Part shown: positions 51,725 to 60,627 of the stretch, one piece after another
Numbering within the stretch: the first letter of the stretch is position 1
Layout: every line of letters begins with the position of its first letter
Assembly (NCBI GenBank): GCA_041071465.1
Contig: CP163498.1
Location: forward strand, 372,001-436,000
Length of the DNA stretch: 64,000 nt
Source: Pseudomonas putida
GTDB taxonomy: Bacteria; Pseudomonadota; Gammaproteobacteria; Pseudomonadales; Pseudomonadaceae
Direction of reading: 5' to 3'
The notes under the pieces: generated by a model
What the model was told of the DNA's origin: nothing
The model's input: the letters and a program-made list of their open reading frames with translations, nothing else
Database searches by the model: none
Program-made: the position numbers and the translations under genes

Positions 51725-51745
51725 CTGCATGCTGCCGTAGCTACG

Positions 51746-53164
51746 TTACTTGGCCACGTGACCCGCAGCACCACCGGCATTGAGCTTGCGGCGCGGCTTG
51801 ACCATGTAGATCACAAACATCCCGAACAGCCAGAACGGAATGGCATACACCGACACCTGAATACCCGGGATCATCAGCATGATGCCAAGGATCAGCACCA
51901 CGAAGGCCAGTACCAGGTAGTTGCCGTAGGGGTACCACAGCGCCTTGAACAGCGGCTTCTGGCCGGTACGGTCGAGGTGCTGACGGAACTTCAGGTGCGA
52001 ATAGCTGATCATCGCCCAGTTGATCACCAGGGTCGCCACTACCAGCGACATCAGCAGCTCCAAGGCGTTCTGAGGCATCAGGTAGTTGAGCAGCACGGCG
52101 ACGAAGGTAAAGGCAGCCGACACCAGGATCGAACGCACTGGCACGCCACGCTTGTCGACTTTGGCCAGCGACGCCGGGGCATCGCCCTGCTCGGCCATGC
52201 CCAACAGCATGCGGGCATTGCAGTAGGTGCCGCTGTTGTACACCGACAGCGCAGCGGTCAGTACCACGAAGTTCAACAGGTGGGCGGCCACGTCACTGCC
52301 CAGCAGCGAGAACACCTGCACGAACGGGCTGCTGCCGTAGCTGCCACCCGAGGCATCGATGCTGGCGACCAGGTTGTCCCACGGGGTCAGCGACAGCAGC
52401 ACCACCAAGGCACCCACATAGAAGATCAGGATGCGGTAGATGACCTGGTTGATCGCTTTGGGGATCACGGACTTCGGCTTGTCGGCCTCGGCGGCGGTAA
52501 AGCCGAGCATTTCCAGGCCACCAAAGGAGAACATGATGAACGCCAGGGCCATCACCAGCCCGCTGACACCGTTCGGGAAGAAGCCGCCATGGGACCACAG
52601 GTTGGCGACAGTGGCGTCCGGGCCGCCGCTGCCGCTGGTGAGCAGGTAGGCACCCAGGCCGATCATGCTGACGATGGCGACCACCTTGATGATGGCAAAC
52701 CAGAATTCAGCTTCACCGAAGAACTTCACGTTCATCAGGTTGATGGCGTTGATCAGCACGAAGAACGCCGCCGCCGTGACCCAGGTAGGGATTTCCGGCC
52801 ACCAGTAGTGAACATACTTGCCGACCGCCGAAAGCTCCGACATGCCCACCAGGATGTACAGCACCCAGCAGTTCCAGCCCGACAGGAAGCCGGCGAAACC
52901 ACCCCAGTAGGTATGGGCGAAATGGCTGAACGAGCCGGCCACCGGCTCTTCGACGATCATTTCGCCAAGCTGGCGCATGATCATGAAGGCGATGAAGCCG
53001 CAAATGGCGTAGCCAAGAATCATTGACGGGCCGGCGGATTTCATCACGCCTGCCGAGCCGAGGAACAGGCCAGTACCAATCGCACCACCCAGGGCGATCA
53101 ATTGGATATGGCGGTTCTTCAGGCCCCGCTTTAGCTCGCCTGAATGCATGTTTTGTCCACTCAT
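51746..53164 (-). CDS. aroP: Aromatic amino acid permease AroP-type (APC family)
   Basis: A 472-residue APC-superfamily permease with 12 hydrophobic segments, probably importing Phe, Tyr and Trp by proton symport. The N-terminus LKRGLKNRHIQLIALGGAIG followed by TGLFLGSAG is the AAT-family signature. The interior GFTAAEADKPKSVIPKAINQ is also typical. I chose the ATG giving MSGQNMHSGE, with AGGTGA 8 bases upstream; another ATG lies five codons later. AAAAACAA on the message strand 18 bases before the ATG suggests Hfq/Crc control. Location near phhAB supports an aromatic substrate, but GABA/proline relatives are not excluded. Confidence 0.85.
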   Translation of the reverse strand: MSGQNMHSGELKRGLKNRHIQLIALGGAIGTGLFLGSAGVMKSAGPSMILGYAICGFIAFMIMRQLGEMIVEEPVAGSFSHFAHTYWGGFAGFLSGWNCWVLYILVGMSELSAVGKYVHYWWPEIPTWVTAAAFFVLINAINLMNVKFFGEAEFWFAIIKVVAIVSMIGLGAYLLTSGSGGPDATVANLWSHGGFFPNGVSGLVMALAFIMFSFGGLEMLGFTAAEADKPKSVIPKAINQVIYRILIFYVGALVVLLSLTPWDNLVASIDASGGSYGSSPFVQVFSLLGSDVAAHLLNFVVLTAALSVYNSGTYCNARMLLGMAEQGDAPASLAKVDKRGVPVRSILVSAAFTFVAVLLNYLMPQNALELLMSLVVATLVINWAMISYSHLKFRQHLDRTGQKPLFKALWYPYGNYLVLAFVVLILGIMLMIPGIQVSVYAIPFWLFGMFVIYMVKPRRKLNAGGAAGHVAK

Positions 53165-53810
53165 GAACGAAGTCACCTGCATTGTTTTTATCTGTGACGG
53201 AATCGGACCCACCGCGCTCGTGGCGCAGCGGAATGGGCAAGGTGGTTACCTTGGGTTTCTTGACCTCAGGTGCCGCCGGGGCGGGTCAACCAGGCGTGAT
53301 CAAGAGTGCGCGGTACGCAAAAGGGTCACAGGTAAAACGCGGCGCACTGTATACCCCTGCAAGCGCGCAGGCGTCAACGCGTTGCGTCCTTCCATCCGGA
53401 AAAAACGCAGCGATCCTGTGGTGTGGGCCTTGAAAGGCGGAGTGATCGGCGTACATGGCGCCTCCATTTGTTGTTTTGTCAGCCCGGCTCTGTGGATGGG
53501 CTCTTGCACACGGCAATGGCGGCTATAACACCGTGGGGACGGGGGTTTGGGCAAGGGCGAGCAGTGCCGCTACGGCTGCTTTGGCCTGCGGGCGCCGGCA
53601 AGGTTTGTTTACAGGATCGGATGCGATCTGAAATGCAGACTGAAAACGGCTGCATTCGTAAAAATTTCTTTACAGGCCGGTTCAAGAACTTGCCAGTCGT
53701 CAGAAAAATTCTTTTTGTTCAATATCTTGGGGCTGCTGCGCAGCCTCAGGTTTCCACAGACATAAAAAAACCAGCCCGAAGGCTGGTTTCTTGTTTACCA
53801 CACCGGCTTG
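53165..53810. other. Long intergenic region aroP-rluB
   Basis: 646 bases with no convincing gene. The left part holds the aroP leader, with TTGTTTTT at 53182-53189 (AANAANAA on the aroP strand). The middle is of mixed composition with several short frames lacking ribosome sites. The right end has the rluB terminator (AAACCAGCC / GGCTGGTTT stem at 53768-53788 with a T run on the minus strand). A small untranslated RNA cannot be excluded, but nothing specific supports one. Confidence 0.5.
53764..53793 (-). terminator. Terminator of the rluB operon
   Basis: Hairpin AAACCAGCC-TTCG-GGCTGGTTT followed on the minus strand by TTTT, about 20 bases after the rluB stop. Confidence 0.8.
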
Positions 53811-54878
53811 TCAGCCACGCGGCTTGCCGCGGCCACGGCCTGCCGGCTTGTCACCCTCCGGCTTGCCCGGACGCTTGCGCATTTCGCTCGGACGCTCGGC
53901 CACCGTGCTGCCACGGGTGTTCTTACGCGGGGCCTCTTCACGCGGTTGGCGCGCCGGGCGCTCGCCGGTGGCTGCACCTTCGTGAGCCGGGCGCAGGTTG
54001 CGCACGCGCTCACCACGGCCCAGCGGGCGGGTCGACTTGCGCTGCAGGCGCTCCATCTTGTCCTTGGCCTTGAGCTTCATGGCAGGCAGCGCGACTGGCT
54101 GCAGGCCCACTTCGGCGGCGAGGATGTCGATTTCACCCTGGGTCATTTCACGCCAGCGGCCCATCGGCAGGTCGGAGTTGAGGAACACCGGACCGAAACG
54201 CACACGCTTCAGGCGGCTGACCACCATGCCCTGGGATTCCCACAGGCGACGCACTTCACGGTTACGGCCTTCCATCACCACGCAGTGGTACCAGTGGTTG
54301 AAGCCTTCGCCACCCGGTGCCTTCTGGATGTCGGTGAACTTCGCCGGGCCGTCTTCCAGCATCACCCCGGCTTTCAGGCGTTCGATCATCTCGTCGTCGA
54401 CTTCACCACGCACACGCACCGCGTACTCACGGTCCATCTCGTAGGACGGGTGCATCAGGCGGTTGGCCAGCTCACCGTCGGTGGTGAACAGCAGCAACCC
54501 GGTGGTGTTGATGTCGAGGCGGCCGATGTTGATCCAGCGGCCTTCTTTTGGCCGTGGCAGGCGGTCGAACACGGTCGGGCGGCCTTCCGGGTCGTCACGG
54601 GTGCAGATTTCGCCATCGGGCTTGTTGTACATGATCACCCGGCGGGTGGCCTCGGCGGCTTCCTCGCGCTTGATCAGCTTGCCGTCAACGGCAATGGCAT
54701 CGTGCAGGTCGACGCGCTGGCCGAGGGTGGCCTCGACGCCGTTGACCTTGATGCGGCCCTGGCTGATCCAGGCCTCGACGTCACGGCGCGAGCCCACGCC
54801 AATGCGCGCCAGCACTTTCTGCAGCTTTTCGCCGGATGGAGGGGTGATTTCGGTATCTTGCAGGTCTTGCTCACTCAT
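53811..54878 (-). CDS. rluB: 23S rRNA pseudouridine(2605) synthase RluB
   Basis: RluB makes pseudouridine 2605 in 23S rRNA. The 355-residue protein has an N-terminal S4 RNA-binding domain (GEKLQKVLARIGVGSRRDVE, about residues 17-75). The RsuA/RluB catalytic domain carries the active Asp in INIGRLDINTTGLLLFTTDG, plus EGRNREVRRLWESQGMVV. A Lys/Arg/Pro/Gly-rich disordered tail of about 100 residues (ending RGRGKPRG) is common in Pseudomonas RluB. It is the last gene of the scpAB group, 273 bases after scpB with a REP pair between, so it may have its own promoter. Confidence 0.94.
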   Translation of the reverse strand: MSEQDLQDTEITPPSGEKLQKVLARIGVGSRRDVEAWISQGRIKVNGVEATLGQRVDLHDAIAVDGKLIKREEAAEATRRVIMYNKPDGEICTRDDPEGRPTVFDRLPRPKEGRWINIGRLDINTTGLLLFTTDGELANRLMHPSYEMDREYAVRVRGEVDDEMIERLKAGVMLEDGPAKFTDIQKAPGGEGFNHWYHCVVMEGRNREVRRLWESQGMVVSRLKRVRFGPVFLNSDLPMGRWREMTQGEIDILAAEVGLQPVALPAMKLKAKDKMERLQRKSTRPLGRGERVRNLRPAHEGAATGERPARQPREEAPRKNTRGSTVAERPSEMRKRPGKPEGDKPAGRGRGKPRG

Positions 54879-55036
54879 CTGGGCACCTCCCGGTGTAGGA
54901 ATGAAAACAGGTTCTTGGCGACGAACGCGCCAAAAGGTCGCGCATCATACGCGGTTCAGGGGGATAACGCACTGGAGGGTAGAGGGTTTTATGGGCTTTG
55001 GCAGGGGTTTCTGCCTAATGGTGGTGCATTGGCAGT

Positions 55037-55141
55037 GCCGGCCCTTTCGCGGGTAAACCCGCCCCCACAGGTACTGCATCACTTTCAAGGCCTGTGGTAT
55101 CCCTGTGGGAGCGGGTTTACCCGCGAAGAGGCCGTCACAGG
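55037..55141. repeat. Inverted REP pair (first family)
   Basis: 'ccctttcgcgggtaaacccg' with 'cccccacagg' at 55037-55071 faces 'ccctgtgggagcgggtttac' continuing to 'ccgcgaagaggcc' at 55101-55141. It lies between scpB and rluB, in the same transcription direction, where it may stabilise the upstream mRNA or separate expression. Confidence 0.9.
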
Positions 55142-55151
55142 CAGCAGCAGG

Positions 55152-55922
55152 TCAGGGCTGCAACTTGCCCTCTTCTTCCGCGGAAGCCTCAGGCTCATCC
55201 TCGCGCAAGTCATCAAAATCGGTCTTCAGCCCCTCTTCCATGGCATCCAGCTCCACCAACAGGCTACGGAAGCTGGTCTCTTCCTTCGGCTCGCCAGCCT
55301 CTTCCTCCTCGCCCAGGCTGGCATCCGCCAACGCCTGCAAGTGCGCCGGCACTGGCGCATCGTCCGGGTCGAGCAGCGGCTCGGGCTCCATTTCGCGCAA
55401 CTCGGCCAAAGCCGGCAGCTCCTCTAGGCTCTTGAGGTTGAAATGGTCGAGAAACGCCTTGGTGGTGGCGAACATCGCCGGCCGACCCGGTACTTCCCGA
55501 TAGCCCACCACGCGGATCCACTCGCGCTCCATCATGGTCTTGATGATGTTGCTGTTCACTGCAACACCCCGCACGTCTTCAATCTCGCCACGGGTGATCG
55601 GTTGGCGGTAGGCGATCAAGGCCAAGGTTTCGAGCAACGCACGCGAATAGCGTTGCGGGCGTTCTTCCCACAGGCGCCCGACCCAGGGCGCATAGTCCTC
55701 GCGGATCTGCAGGCGGTAACCGCTGGCCACTTCCTTGAGCTCGAAGGCACGGCCGCTGCACGACTTGCCCAGTACCTCCAGGGCCTGCTTGAACACGTGC
55801 GGCTCGGGACGCTCGGCCTCATCGAGCAGCTCGTACAGGCGCTCCAGGGATTGCGGCTTGCCCGATGCCAGCAAAAAAGCTTCGATCAGCGACGCCAGGT
55901 CGCGGGGGTCATTCAAATTCAT
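55152..55922 (-). CDS. scpB: Chromosome segregation protein ScpB
   Basis: ScpB, with ScpA and SMC, forms the condensin-like complex that compacts and separates chromosomes. The 256-residue protein has tandem winged-helix domains (SLIEAFLLASGKPQSLERLY; ALLETLALIAYRQPITRGEI; EIEDVRGVAVNSNIIKTMME) and a long acidic C-terminal tail, typical of Pseudomonas ScpB. The start overlaps the scpA end by 14 bases; the open frame further upstream reads the scpA 3' end out of frame. Confidence 0.94.
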   Translation of the reverse strand: MNLNDPRDLASLIEAFLLASGKPQSLERLYELLDEAERPEPHVFKQALEVLGKSCSGRAFELKEVASGYRLQIREDYAPWVGRLWEERPQRYSRALLETLALIAYRQPITRGEIEDVRGVAVNSNIIKTMMEREWIRVVGYREVPGRPAMFATTKAFLDHFNLKSLEELPALAELREMEPEPLLDPDDAPVPAHLQALADASLGEEEEAGEPKEETSFRSLLVELDAMEEGLKTDFDDLREDEPEASAEEEGKLQP

Positions 55923-56763
55923 CAGGTTCTTCAACAAGCGCCGGGCGAAGCCGCACATGGATGGCGGCGAAGGGTTCATTCTGCACCAGTTCGATCAGCG
56001 ATTCCTTCACCAGTTCGAGCACCGCCATGAAGGTGACCACCACCCCCAGCTTGCCCTCTTCGGCGGCGAACAGCTCGACGAATGGCACGAACGCACCGCC
56101 CTTGAGGCGCTCCAGTACCTGGCTCATGCGCTCGCGGGTGGACAGCGTCTCACGGCTGATCTGATGGCTTTCAAACAGGTCGTTGCGTCGCATCACCTCG
56201 GCCATGGACATCAGCAACTCTTCCAGGCTGACCTGCGGCAACAGCTTGCGCACCTTGGCCTGCGGTGCTTCCAGGCGCGGCACCACGACATCGCGCCCCA
56301 CCCGTGGCAGTTCATCGATGCCCTCGGCCGCGGCCTTGAAACGCTCGTACTCCTGCAGGCGGCGAATCAGTTCGGCACGCGGGTCGCCCTCTTCCTCCTC
56401 GACGTCGGCAGAGCGCGGCAGCAGCATGCGCGACTTGATCTCGGCGAGCATGGCGGCCATCACCAGGTACTCGGCGGCCAGTTCCAGGCGCACGCTTTTC
56501 ATCAATTCCACGTAGCCCATGTACTGCCGGGTAATCTCGGCCACGGGGATGTCGAGGATGTCGATGTTCTGCTTGCGGATCAGGTACAGCAACAGGTCCA
56601 GCGGGCCTTCGAAGGCTTCGAGGATGACTTCCAGGGCGTCTGGTGGGATGTACAGGTCCAGCGGCAGTTCGGTCAGGGCTTCGCCGTAGACCAAAGCCAG
56701 TTGCAGTTGCCGAGGCAACTCGGCCTGTTCGGCCGGTGCCTCGGGCGCTTCCACCTGGCTCAC
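55909..56763 (-). CDS. scpA: Segregation and condensation protein ScpA
   Basis: ScpA is the kleisin bridging SMC heads. The 284-residue product has FEGPLDLLLYLIRKQNIDIL (N-terminal kleisin helix, about residues 50-70), LVMAAMLAEIKSRMLLP and the C-terminal winged helix (FVPFVELFAAEEGKLGVVVT, then MAVLELVKESLI). I chose a GTG start (VSQVEAPEAP) that overlaps the yciO stop as GTGA, indicating translational coupling. A start further downstream, nearer the kleisin helix, is possible, because the first 45 residues are not conserved in distant relatives. Confidence 0.92.
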   Translation of the reverse strand: MSQVEAPEAPAEQAELPRQLQLALVYGEALTELPLDLYIPPDALEVILEAFEGPLDLLLYLIRKQNIDILDIPVAEITRQYMGYVELMKSVRLELAAEYLVMAAMLAEIKSRMLLPRSADVEEEEGDPRAELIRRLQEYERFKAAAEGIDELPRVGRDVVVPRLEAPQAKVRKLLPQVSLEELLMSMAEVMRRNDLFESHQISRETLSTRERMSQVLERLKGGAFVPFVELFAAEEGKLGVVVTFMAVLELVKESLIELVQNEPFAAIHVRLRPALVEEPDEFE

Positions 56764-57389
56764 GCGTTGACCAGGAACGGCGTGGGGTCGCCGCAACCTT
56801 CGCGGATCAGTTCCGGTTCGTCGCCGGACAGGTCGATGATGGTCGACGCCTTGAGATCGCCGAAGCCGCCGTCGATCACCAGGTCGACATGGTGCTCCAG
56901 CCGCTCACGGATCTCGTAGGGGTCGGTCATCGGCTCGCTGTCGCCCGGCAGGATCAGGCTCACGCTCATCAGTGGCTCGCCCAACTCGGCCAGCAAGGCC
57001 AGGGTAATGACGTGGTTCGGTACACGCAGCCCGATGGTGCGGCGCTTGTCGTGCAACAGCAGGCGCGGCACTTCACGCGTGCCGTTGAGAATGAACGTGT
57101 AAGGCCCCGGTACATGCGCCTTGAGCAGGCGAAAAGTGCCGGTATCGACCTTGGCGTACAAGCCCAGTTGCGACATGTCGCAGCACATCAGGGTGAAGTT
57201 GTGCGTCTTGTCCAGCCCGCGCAGGCGCCGCACCCGCTCGATGGCGTTCTTGTCGCCCATCTGGCAACCCAGGGCATAGGCCGAATCCGTCGGATACACC
57301 ACCACCCCCCCCTTGCGGATGATCTCGACGGCCTGTTTTATCAAGCGCGCCTGTGGGTTCTCCGGATGAATCTGGAAAAATTGGCTCAC
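56760..57389 (-). CDS. yciO: YciO/Sua5/YrdC-family protein
   Basis: A 209-residue protein of the YrdC/Sua5/YciO fold. It has KGGVVVYPTDSAYALGCQMG and LRGLDKTHNFTLMCCDMSQL (nucleotide-binding cleft) and STIIDLSGDEPELIREGCGD at the C-terminal end. TsaC/Sua5 members make threonylcarbamoyl-AMP for tRNA modification; YciO is a paralogue whose role is less clear, with reported low TsaC-like activity. A GTG start (VSQFFQIHPEN) 13 bases after the RNase AM gene is preferred; an ATG 11 codons upstream would overlap that gene. Coupled to scpA by overlap. Confidence 0.9.
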   Translation of the reverse strand: MSQFFQIHPENPQARLIKQAVEIIRKGGVVVYPTDSAYALGCQMGDKNAIERVRRLRGLDKTHNFTLMCCDMSQLGLYAKVDTGTFRLLKAHVPGPYTFILNGTREVPRLLLHDKRRTIGLRVPNHVITLALLAELGEPLMSVSLILPGDSEPMTDPYEIRERLEHHVDLVIDGGFGDLKASTIIDLSGDEPELIREGCGDPTPFLVNA

Positions 57390-57402
57390 GTAGTCGTCCT
57401 GT

Positions 57403-58263
57403 TCATAGCGCCAAAGGCTGTTCATGGCTGAATCGACGCCACAAAGGTGGCAGGTCCTCGGGCAAAGGCCGATAGGCACCGATCTCGCCCCAGGTGCCGG
57501 GGCCGTGGAAGTCACTGCCAGCGCTTGCCAGCAGGCCGAACTCACGGGTAAGGATGGACATGGTGCCCACTTGCTCGGCAGGCATCATCCCATTGACCAC
57601 CTCAAGCGCCTGCCCTCCTGCCTGAATATAGTCGGCAATCAGCCGTCTGCGCTTGCTGCGGGTCAGATCGTAATGCATGGGATGCGCCAGGCTTACCCAA
57701 GCGTTGGACTGCCTTAGCGTGGCAACGGTTTCGTCAAGGGACGGCCAGTGCTGCTTGACGTCGCCCAGCTTACCGGCGCCCAGCCACTTGCGAAACGCTT
57801 CGCCCCGGTCCTTGACGTGCCCGGCACGCACCAGGTGCTCGGCAAAATGCGGGCGCGCCGGTGCGTTGCCGCTGTCACCCAGTTCTTGCTGCACGGCGCG
57901 CGCACCTTCAAGGGTGCCGGGCATGCCTTTGCCCGCCAACCGTTTGTCTATTTCTTCGGCGCGCAACCAGCGGCCGCGGTGCAATGCCTCGATCGCAGCC
58001 AGCAACGGCGGTGCGTCGAGTGGGAAGTCATAGCCCAGCACATGGATGGTCGCACCACCCCAGGTGCAGGACAACTCTACCCCGCTGACCCAGCGCATCC
58101 CCAGGTCAACGCAGGCCTGGCGCGCTTCAGGCAGGCCTTCGATGGTGTCATGGTCAGTCAGTGCCAGCGTTTGCACCCCGTGCTCATGGGCCCGGGCAAC
58201 CAGTACCGAAGGCGACAGGGCGCCGTCGGAGGCCGTGCTGTGACAGTGCAGATCAACATTCAT
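57403..58263 (-). CDS. rnm: RNase AM (YciV/TrpH), PHP-domain 5' exonuclease
   Basis: RNase AM trims 5' ends of rRNAs, including 5S, and was once called TrpH; it also hydrolyses 3',5'-nucleotide bisphosphates. The 286-residue PHP-domain protein has the metal-binding motifs [14 protein letters not shown] at residues 3-16 and [14 protein letters not shown] near 34-47. Further His/Asp motifs are [28 protein letters not shown] and [10 protein letters not shown]. It is first of a tightly packed series with yciO, scpA, scpB and rluB and divergent from yciB. Confidence 0.92.
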   Translation of the reverse strand: MNVDLHCHSTASDGALSPSVLVARAHEHGVQTLALTDHDTIEGLPEARQACVDLGMRWVSGVELSCTWGGATIHVLGYDFPLDAPPLLAAIEALHRGRWLRAEEIDKRLAGKGMPGTLEGARAVQQELGDSGNAPARPHFAEHLVRAGHVKDRGEAFRKWLGAGKLGDVKQHWPSLDETVATLRQSNAWVSLAHPMHYDLTRSKRRRLIADYIQAGGQALEVVNGMMPAEQVGTMSILTREFGLLASAGSDFHGPGTWGEIGAYRPLPEDLPPLWRRFSHEQPLAL

Positions 58264-58330
58264 GGGGGAGCGCTTTCGCTGGATTCGATGTTTGTTATTA
58301 TGCCGTCACATCCCGATTCTGGCTGCCATT

Positions 58331-58924
58331 GTGAAACAATTCATCGATTTCATCCCGCTGCTGCTGTTCTTCATCGTCTACAAGCTCGACCCGCGCCCCA
58401 TGGAGGTCGCCGGCCACAGCTTCGAATTCGGCGGTATCTACAGCGCCACGGCCATGCTGATCATCAGCTCGCTGGTGGTGTACGGTGCGCTGTTCCTGCG
58501 CCAGCGCAAGCTGGAAAAGGGCCAGTGGCTAACCCTGATCGCCTGCCTGGTGTTTGGCGGCCTGACCCTGACCTTCCACAGCGAAACCTTCCTCAAGTGG
58601 AAAGCACCCGTGGTGAACTGGTTGTTCGCCCTGGGCTTTGCCGGCAGCCACTTCATCGGCGACCGGGTGCTGATCAAGCGCATCATGGGCCATGCCCTGA
58701 CCCTGCCGGATGCCATCTGGTCGCGCTTGAACCTGGCGTGGATCGCTTTCTTCCTGTTCTGCGGCGCGGCCAACCTGTTCGTCGCCTTCACCTTCCAGGA
58801 CTTCTGGGTGGACTTCAAGGTGTTCGGCAGCCTGGGCATGACCGTGATCTTCCTGGTGGCGCAAGGCGTGTACCTGTCGCGCCACCTGCACGACGACCCT
58901 TCTACCTCCAAACCCAAGGATTGA
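58331..58924 (+). CDS. yciB: Inner membrane septation protein YciB/IspZ
   Basis: YciB is an inner-membrane protein linked to cell division and envelope integrity; loss of its homologue in Shigella (IspZ) affects septation. The 197-residue protein has about five to six membrane segments. Signatures are [40 protein letters not shown] and FRDFWVDFK-type text ([19 protein letters not shown]). The start is GTG (in ATT GTG AAA CAA); the open frame upstream has no ribosome site. yciI follows one base after its stop. Confidence 0.94.
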   Translation: MKQFIDFIPLLLFFIVYKLDPRPMEVAGHSFEFGGIYSATAMLIISSLVVYGALFLRQRKLEKGQWLTLIACLVFGGLTLTFHSETFLKWKAPVVNWLFALGFAGSHFIGDRVLIKRIMGHALTLPDAIWSRLNLAWIAFFLFCGAANLFVAFTFQDFWVDFKVFGSLGMTVIFLVAQGVYLSRHLHDDPSTSKPKD

Positions 58925-58925
58925 C

Positions 58926-59225
58926 ATGCTCTACGCCATTATCGCCAGCGACGTCGCAAACTCCCTGGAAAAGCGCCTGGCTGCCCGCCCGGCGCACATC
59001 GAACGCCTGCAGCAGCTCAAGGCCGAAGGCCGCGTGGTGCTGGCCGGCCCACACCCGGCCATCGACAGCAACGACCCGGGCGAAGCAGGGTTCAGCGGTA
59101 GCCTGATCGTTGCCGAATTCGAATCGCTGGCGGCGGCGCAGGCCTGGGCCGATGCCGATCCGTACATTGCCGCAGGCGTCTACGACAAGGTAGTGGTCAA
59201 GCCGTTCAAGCAAGTACTGCCTTGA
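58926..59225 (+). CDS. yciI: YciI-like protein
   Basis: A 99-residue ferredoxin-like alpha/beta-barrel protein of the YciI family. It has [20 protein letters not shown] (with the conserved R and H), [20 protein letters not shown] and [20 protein letters not shown], in which the H and D residues form the putative active site. Its biochemical role is unknown. It is one base after yciB, the common yciB-yciI pairing. Confidence 0.93.
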   Translation: MLYAIIASDVANSLEKRLAARPAHIERLQQLKAEGRVVLAGPHPAIDSNDPGEAGFSGSLIVAEFESLAAAQAWADADPYIAAGVYDKVVVKPFKQVLP

Positions 59226-59367
59226 TCTGAAGCCGCACAGCTTTTTTGCGCTCAAGCCCGCGAAGAAGCTGATGCGGTATTGGCAGTTATACGGTTGCCA
59301 TCAGTCTGCGGTATCTTTGCCACTGGCGGGCCGAATAGCCGCCGTCAATGGTTGAATTGAGTGAGTC

Positions 59368-60045
59368 ATGAGCGAGCTGTTACTGATTGATGATGACCAG
59401 GAACTGTGCGAGCTGCTCGGCAGCTGGCTGACCCAGGAAGGGTTCACGGTGCGTGCCTGCCACGATGGCCAGAGCGCACGCCGGGCCCTGGCCGAGCATG
59501 CCCCTGCTGCCGTGGTGCTGGATGTGATGTTGCCCGACGGCAGCGGCCTGGAGCTGCTCAAACAGCTGCGCAGCGAGCATGCCGAGCTGCCGGTACTGAT
59601 GCTGTCAGCCCGTGGCGAGCCGCTGGACCGCATCCTCGGCCTGGAACTGGGCGCCGACGACTACCTGGCCAAACCTTGCGACCCGCGTGAGCTCACCGCT
59701 CGCCTGCGCGCGGTACTTCGCCGCAGCCACCCCACCGCCACCACCAGTCAAGTGGAGCTGGGTGACCTGGTGTACAGCCCTGCACGTGGCGTGGCCAGTA
59801 TCGATGGCCGCGAAATGACCCTGACCCTGTCCGAAAGCCGCATCCTCGAAGCCCTGCTGCGCCAGCCCGGCGAGCCACTGGACAAACAGGAACTCGCGCA
59901 GATCGGCCTGGGCCGCAAATTGACCCTGTATGACCGCAGCCTGGACATGCATGTCAGCAACCTGCGCAAGAAGATCGGCCCGCATGCCGATGGCCGGCCA
60001 CGCATCGTGGCATTGCGTAGCCGTGGTTATTACTACTGCCTCTGA
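59368..60045 (+). CDS. cpxR: CpxR-like OmpR-family response regulator
   Basis: A 225-residue two-component regulator. The receiver domain (residues 3-115) has acidic DDD at 8-10, the phosphorylated Asp52 in VVLDVMLPDGSG, Ser in MLSARGEP and Lys in YLAKP. The winged-helix domain (about 125-225) carries LTLSESRILEALLRQPGEPL and DRSLDMHVSNLRKKIGPHAD. The next genes are a CpxP-like periplasmic protein and a sensor kinase, and the same layout exists for CpxR/CpxA in P. aeruginosa. A CpxR-type box lies immediately downstream, before the CpxP-like gene. The exact signal is unknown; envelope stress is inferred. Confidence 0.9.
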   Translation: MSELLLIDDDQELCELLGSWLTQEGFTVRACHDGQSARRALAEHAPAAVVLDVMLPDGSGLELLKQLRSEHAELPVLMLSARGEPLDRILGLELGADDYLAKPCDPRELTARLRAVLRRSHPTATTSQVELGDLVYSPARGVASIDGREMTLTLSESRILEALLRQPGEPLDKQELAQIGLGRKLTLYDRSLDMHVSNLRKKIGPHADGRPRIVALRSRGYYYCL

Positions 60046-60050
60046 GCATC

Positions 60051-60066
60051 TTTACCGAGCCTTTAC
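60051..60066. promoter_or_regulatory. CpxR-type box upstream of the cpxP-like gene
   Basis: TTTAC-N6-TTTAC, which is GTAAA-N6-GTAAA on the other strand. The CpxR consensus is GTAAA-N5-GTAAA with small spacing tolerance. It begins 5 bases after the cpxR stop and 96 bases before the CpxP-like ATG, in position for CpxR activation. Confidence 0.65.
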
Positions 60067-60146
60067 CATCCCCTGACTGCGCTTGACGGTGATCTCCCTA
60101 GACTGTGCTCATCCGGTAACCACCGGCCTATGAAAGGAGAGACACC

Positions 60147-60563
60147 ATGCGCAAGACCCTTATCGCCCTGATGTTCGCCGCCGCTCTGCCGACCGTGGCC
60201 ATGGCCATGCCTGACGGCGGCCCGCGCCACGACGGCCCGCATCATCGCGGTGATGCGCCTTTCCACCAACTGGACCTGAGCCGCGACCAGCGCCAGCAGA
60301 TCGGCAAGCTGATGGGCGAGCAGATGCAACAGCGCCGCGACATTACGGAGCGCTACCTGGCCAAACTGCCGGCCGCCGACCAGAAAGCCATGAAGGACGA
60401 ACTGCAGGCCAACCGCGACAAGACCGACAGCGCGGTACGCAACCTGCTCAAGCCTGACCAGCAGAAGAAGTTCGACGAACTGCAAAAGGAACGCGCCGCC
60501 AAGAAAGCCGAGTGGCAGGAGTTCCAGGCCTGGAAAGCTGAAAAAGGCACCAAGGCCCAGTAA
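60147..60563 (+). CDS. Periplasmic CpxP/Spy-family LTXXQ chaperone-like protein
   Basis: A 138-residue secreted protein. The signal peptide is MRKTLIALMFAAALPTVAMA. The mature N-terminus is His/Pro-rich (PRHDGPHHRGD), suited to metal binding. Two LTxxQ-type repeats follow (LDLSRDQRQQI near residue 48 and LLKPDQQKKF near 105) within long helices, as in Spy and CpxP. CpxP inhibits the CpxA kinase and Spy is a holdase chaperone; this gene lies between cpxR and cpxA, so a CpxP-like feedback role is likely. The ATG has GGAGA. It is preceded by a CpxR-type box and followed by a hairpin. Confidence 0.88.
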   Translation: MRKTLIALMFAAALPTVAMAMPDGGPRHDGPHHRGDAPFHQLDLSRDQRQQIGKLMGEQMQQRRDITERYLAKLPAADQKAMKDELQANRDKTDSAVRNLLKPDQQKKFDELQKERAAKKAEWQEFQAWKAEKGTKAQ

Positions 60564-60578
60564 GCTGTCCACCCCATG

Positions 60579-60607
60579 CCCGGCCCGCGTCACTGCGGGC
60601 CGGGCTT
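60579..60607 (+). terminator. Hairpin between the cpxP-like gene and cpxA (terminator or attenuator)
   Basis: GCCCGGCCCGC / GCGGGCCGGGC stem with a 6-base loop followed by TTTTCC, about 18 bases after the cpxP-like stop and 20 bases before the cpxA start. It should reduce read-through into cpxA. Confidence 0.8.
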
Positions 60608-60627
60608 TTCCCGTTTAGGAGGTGCAC

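Noticed and set aside
53148..53528. 126-codon frame between aroP and rluB
   Set aside because: No ribosome site, overlaps the aroP start and leader, and composition is not protein-like.
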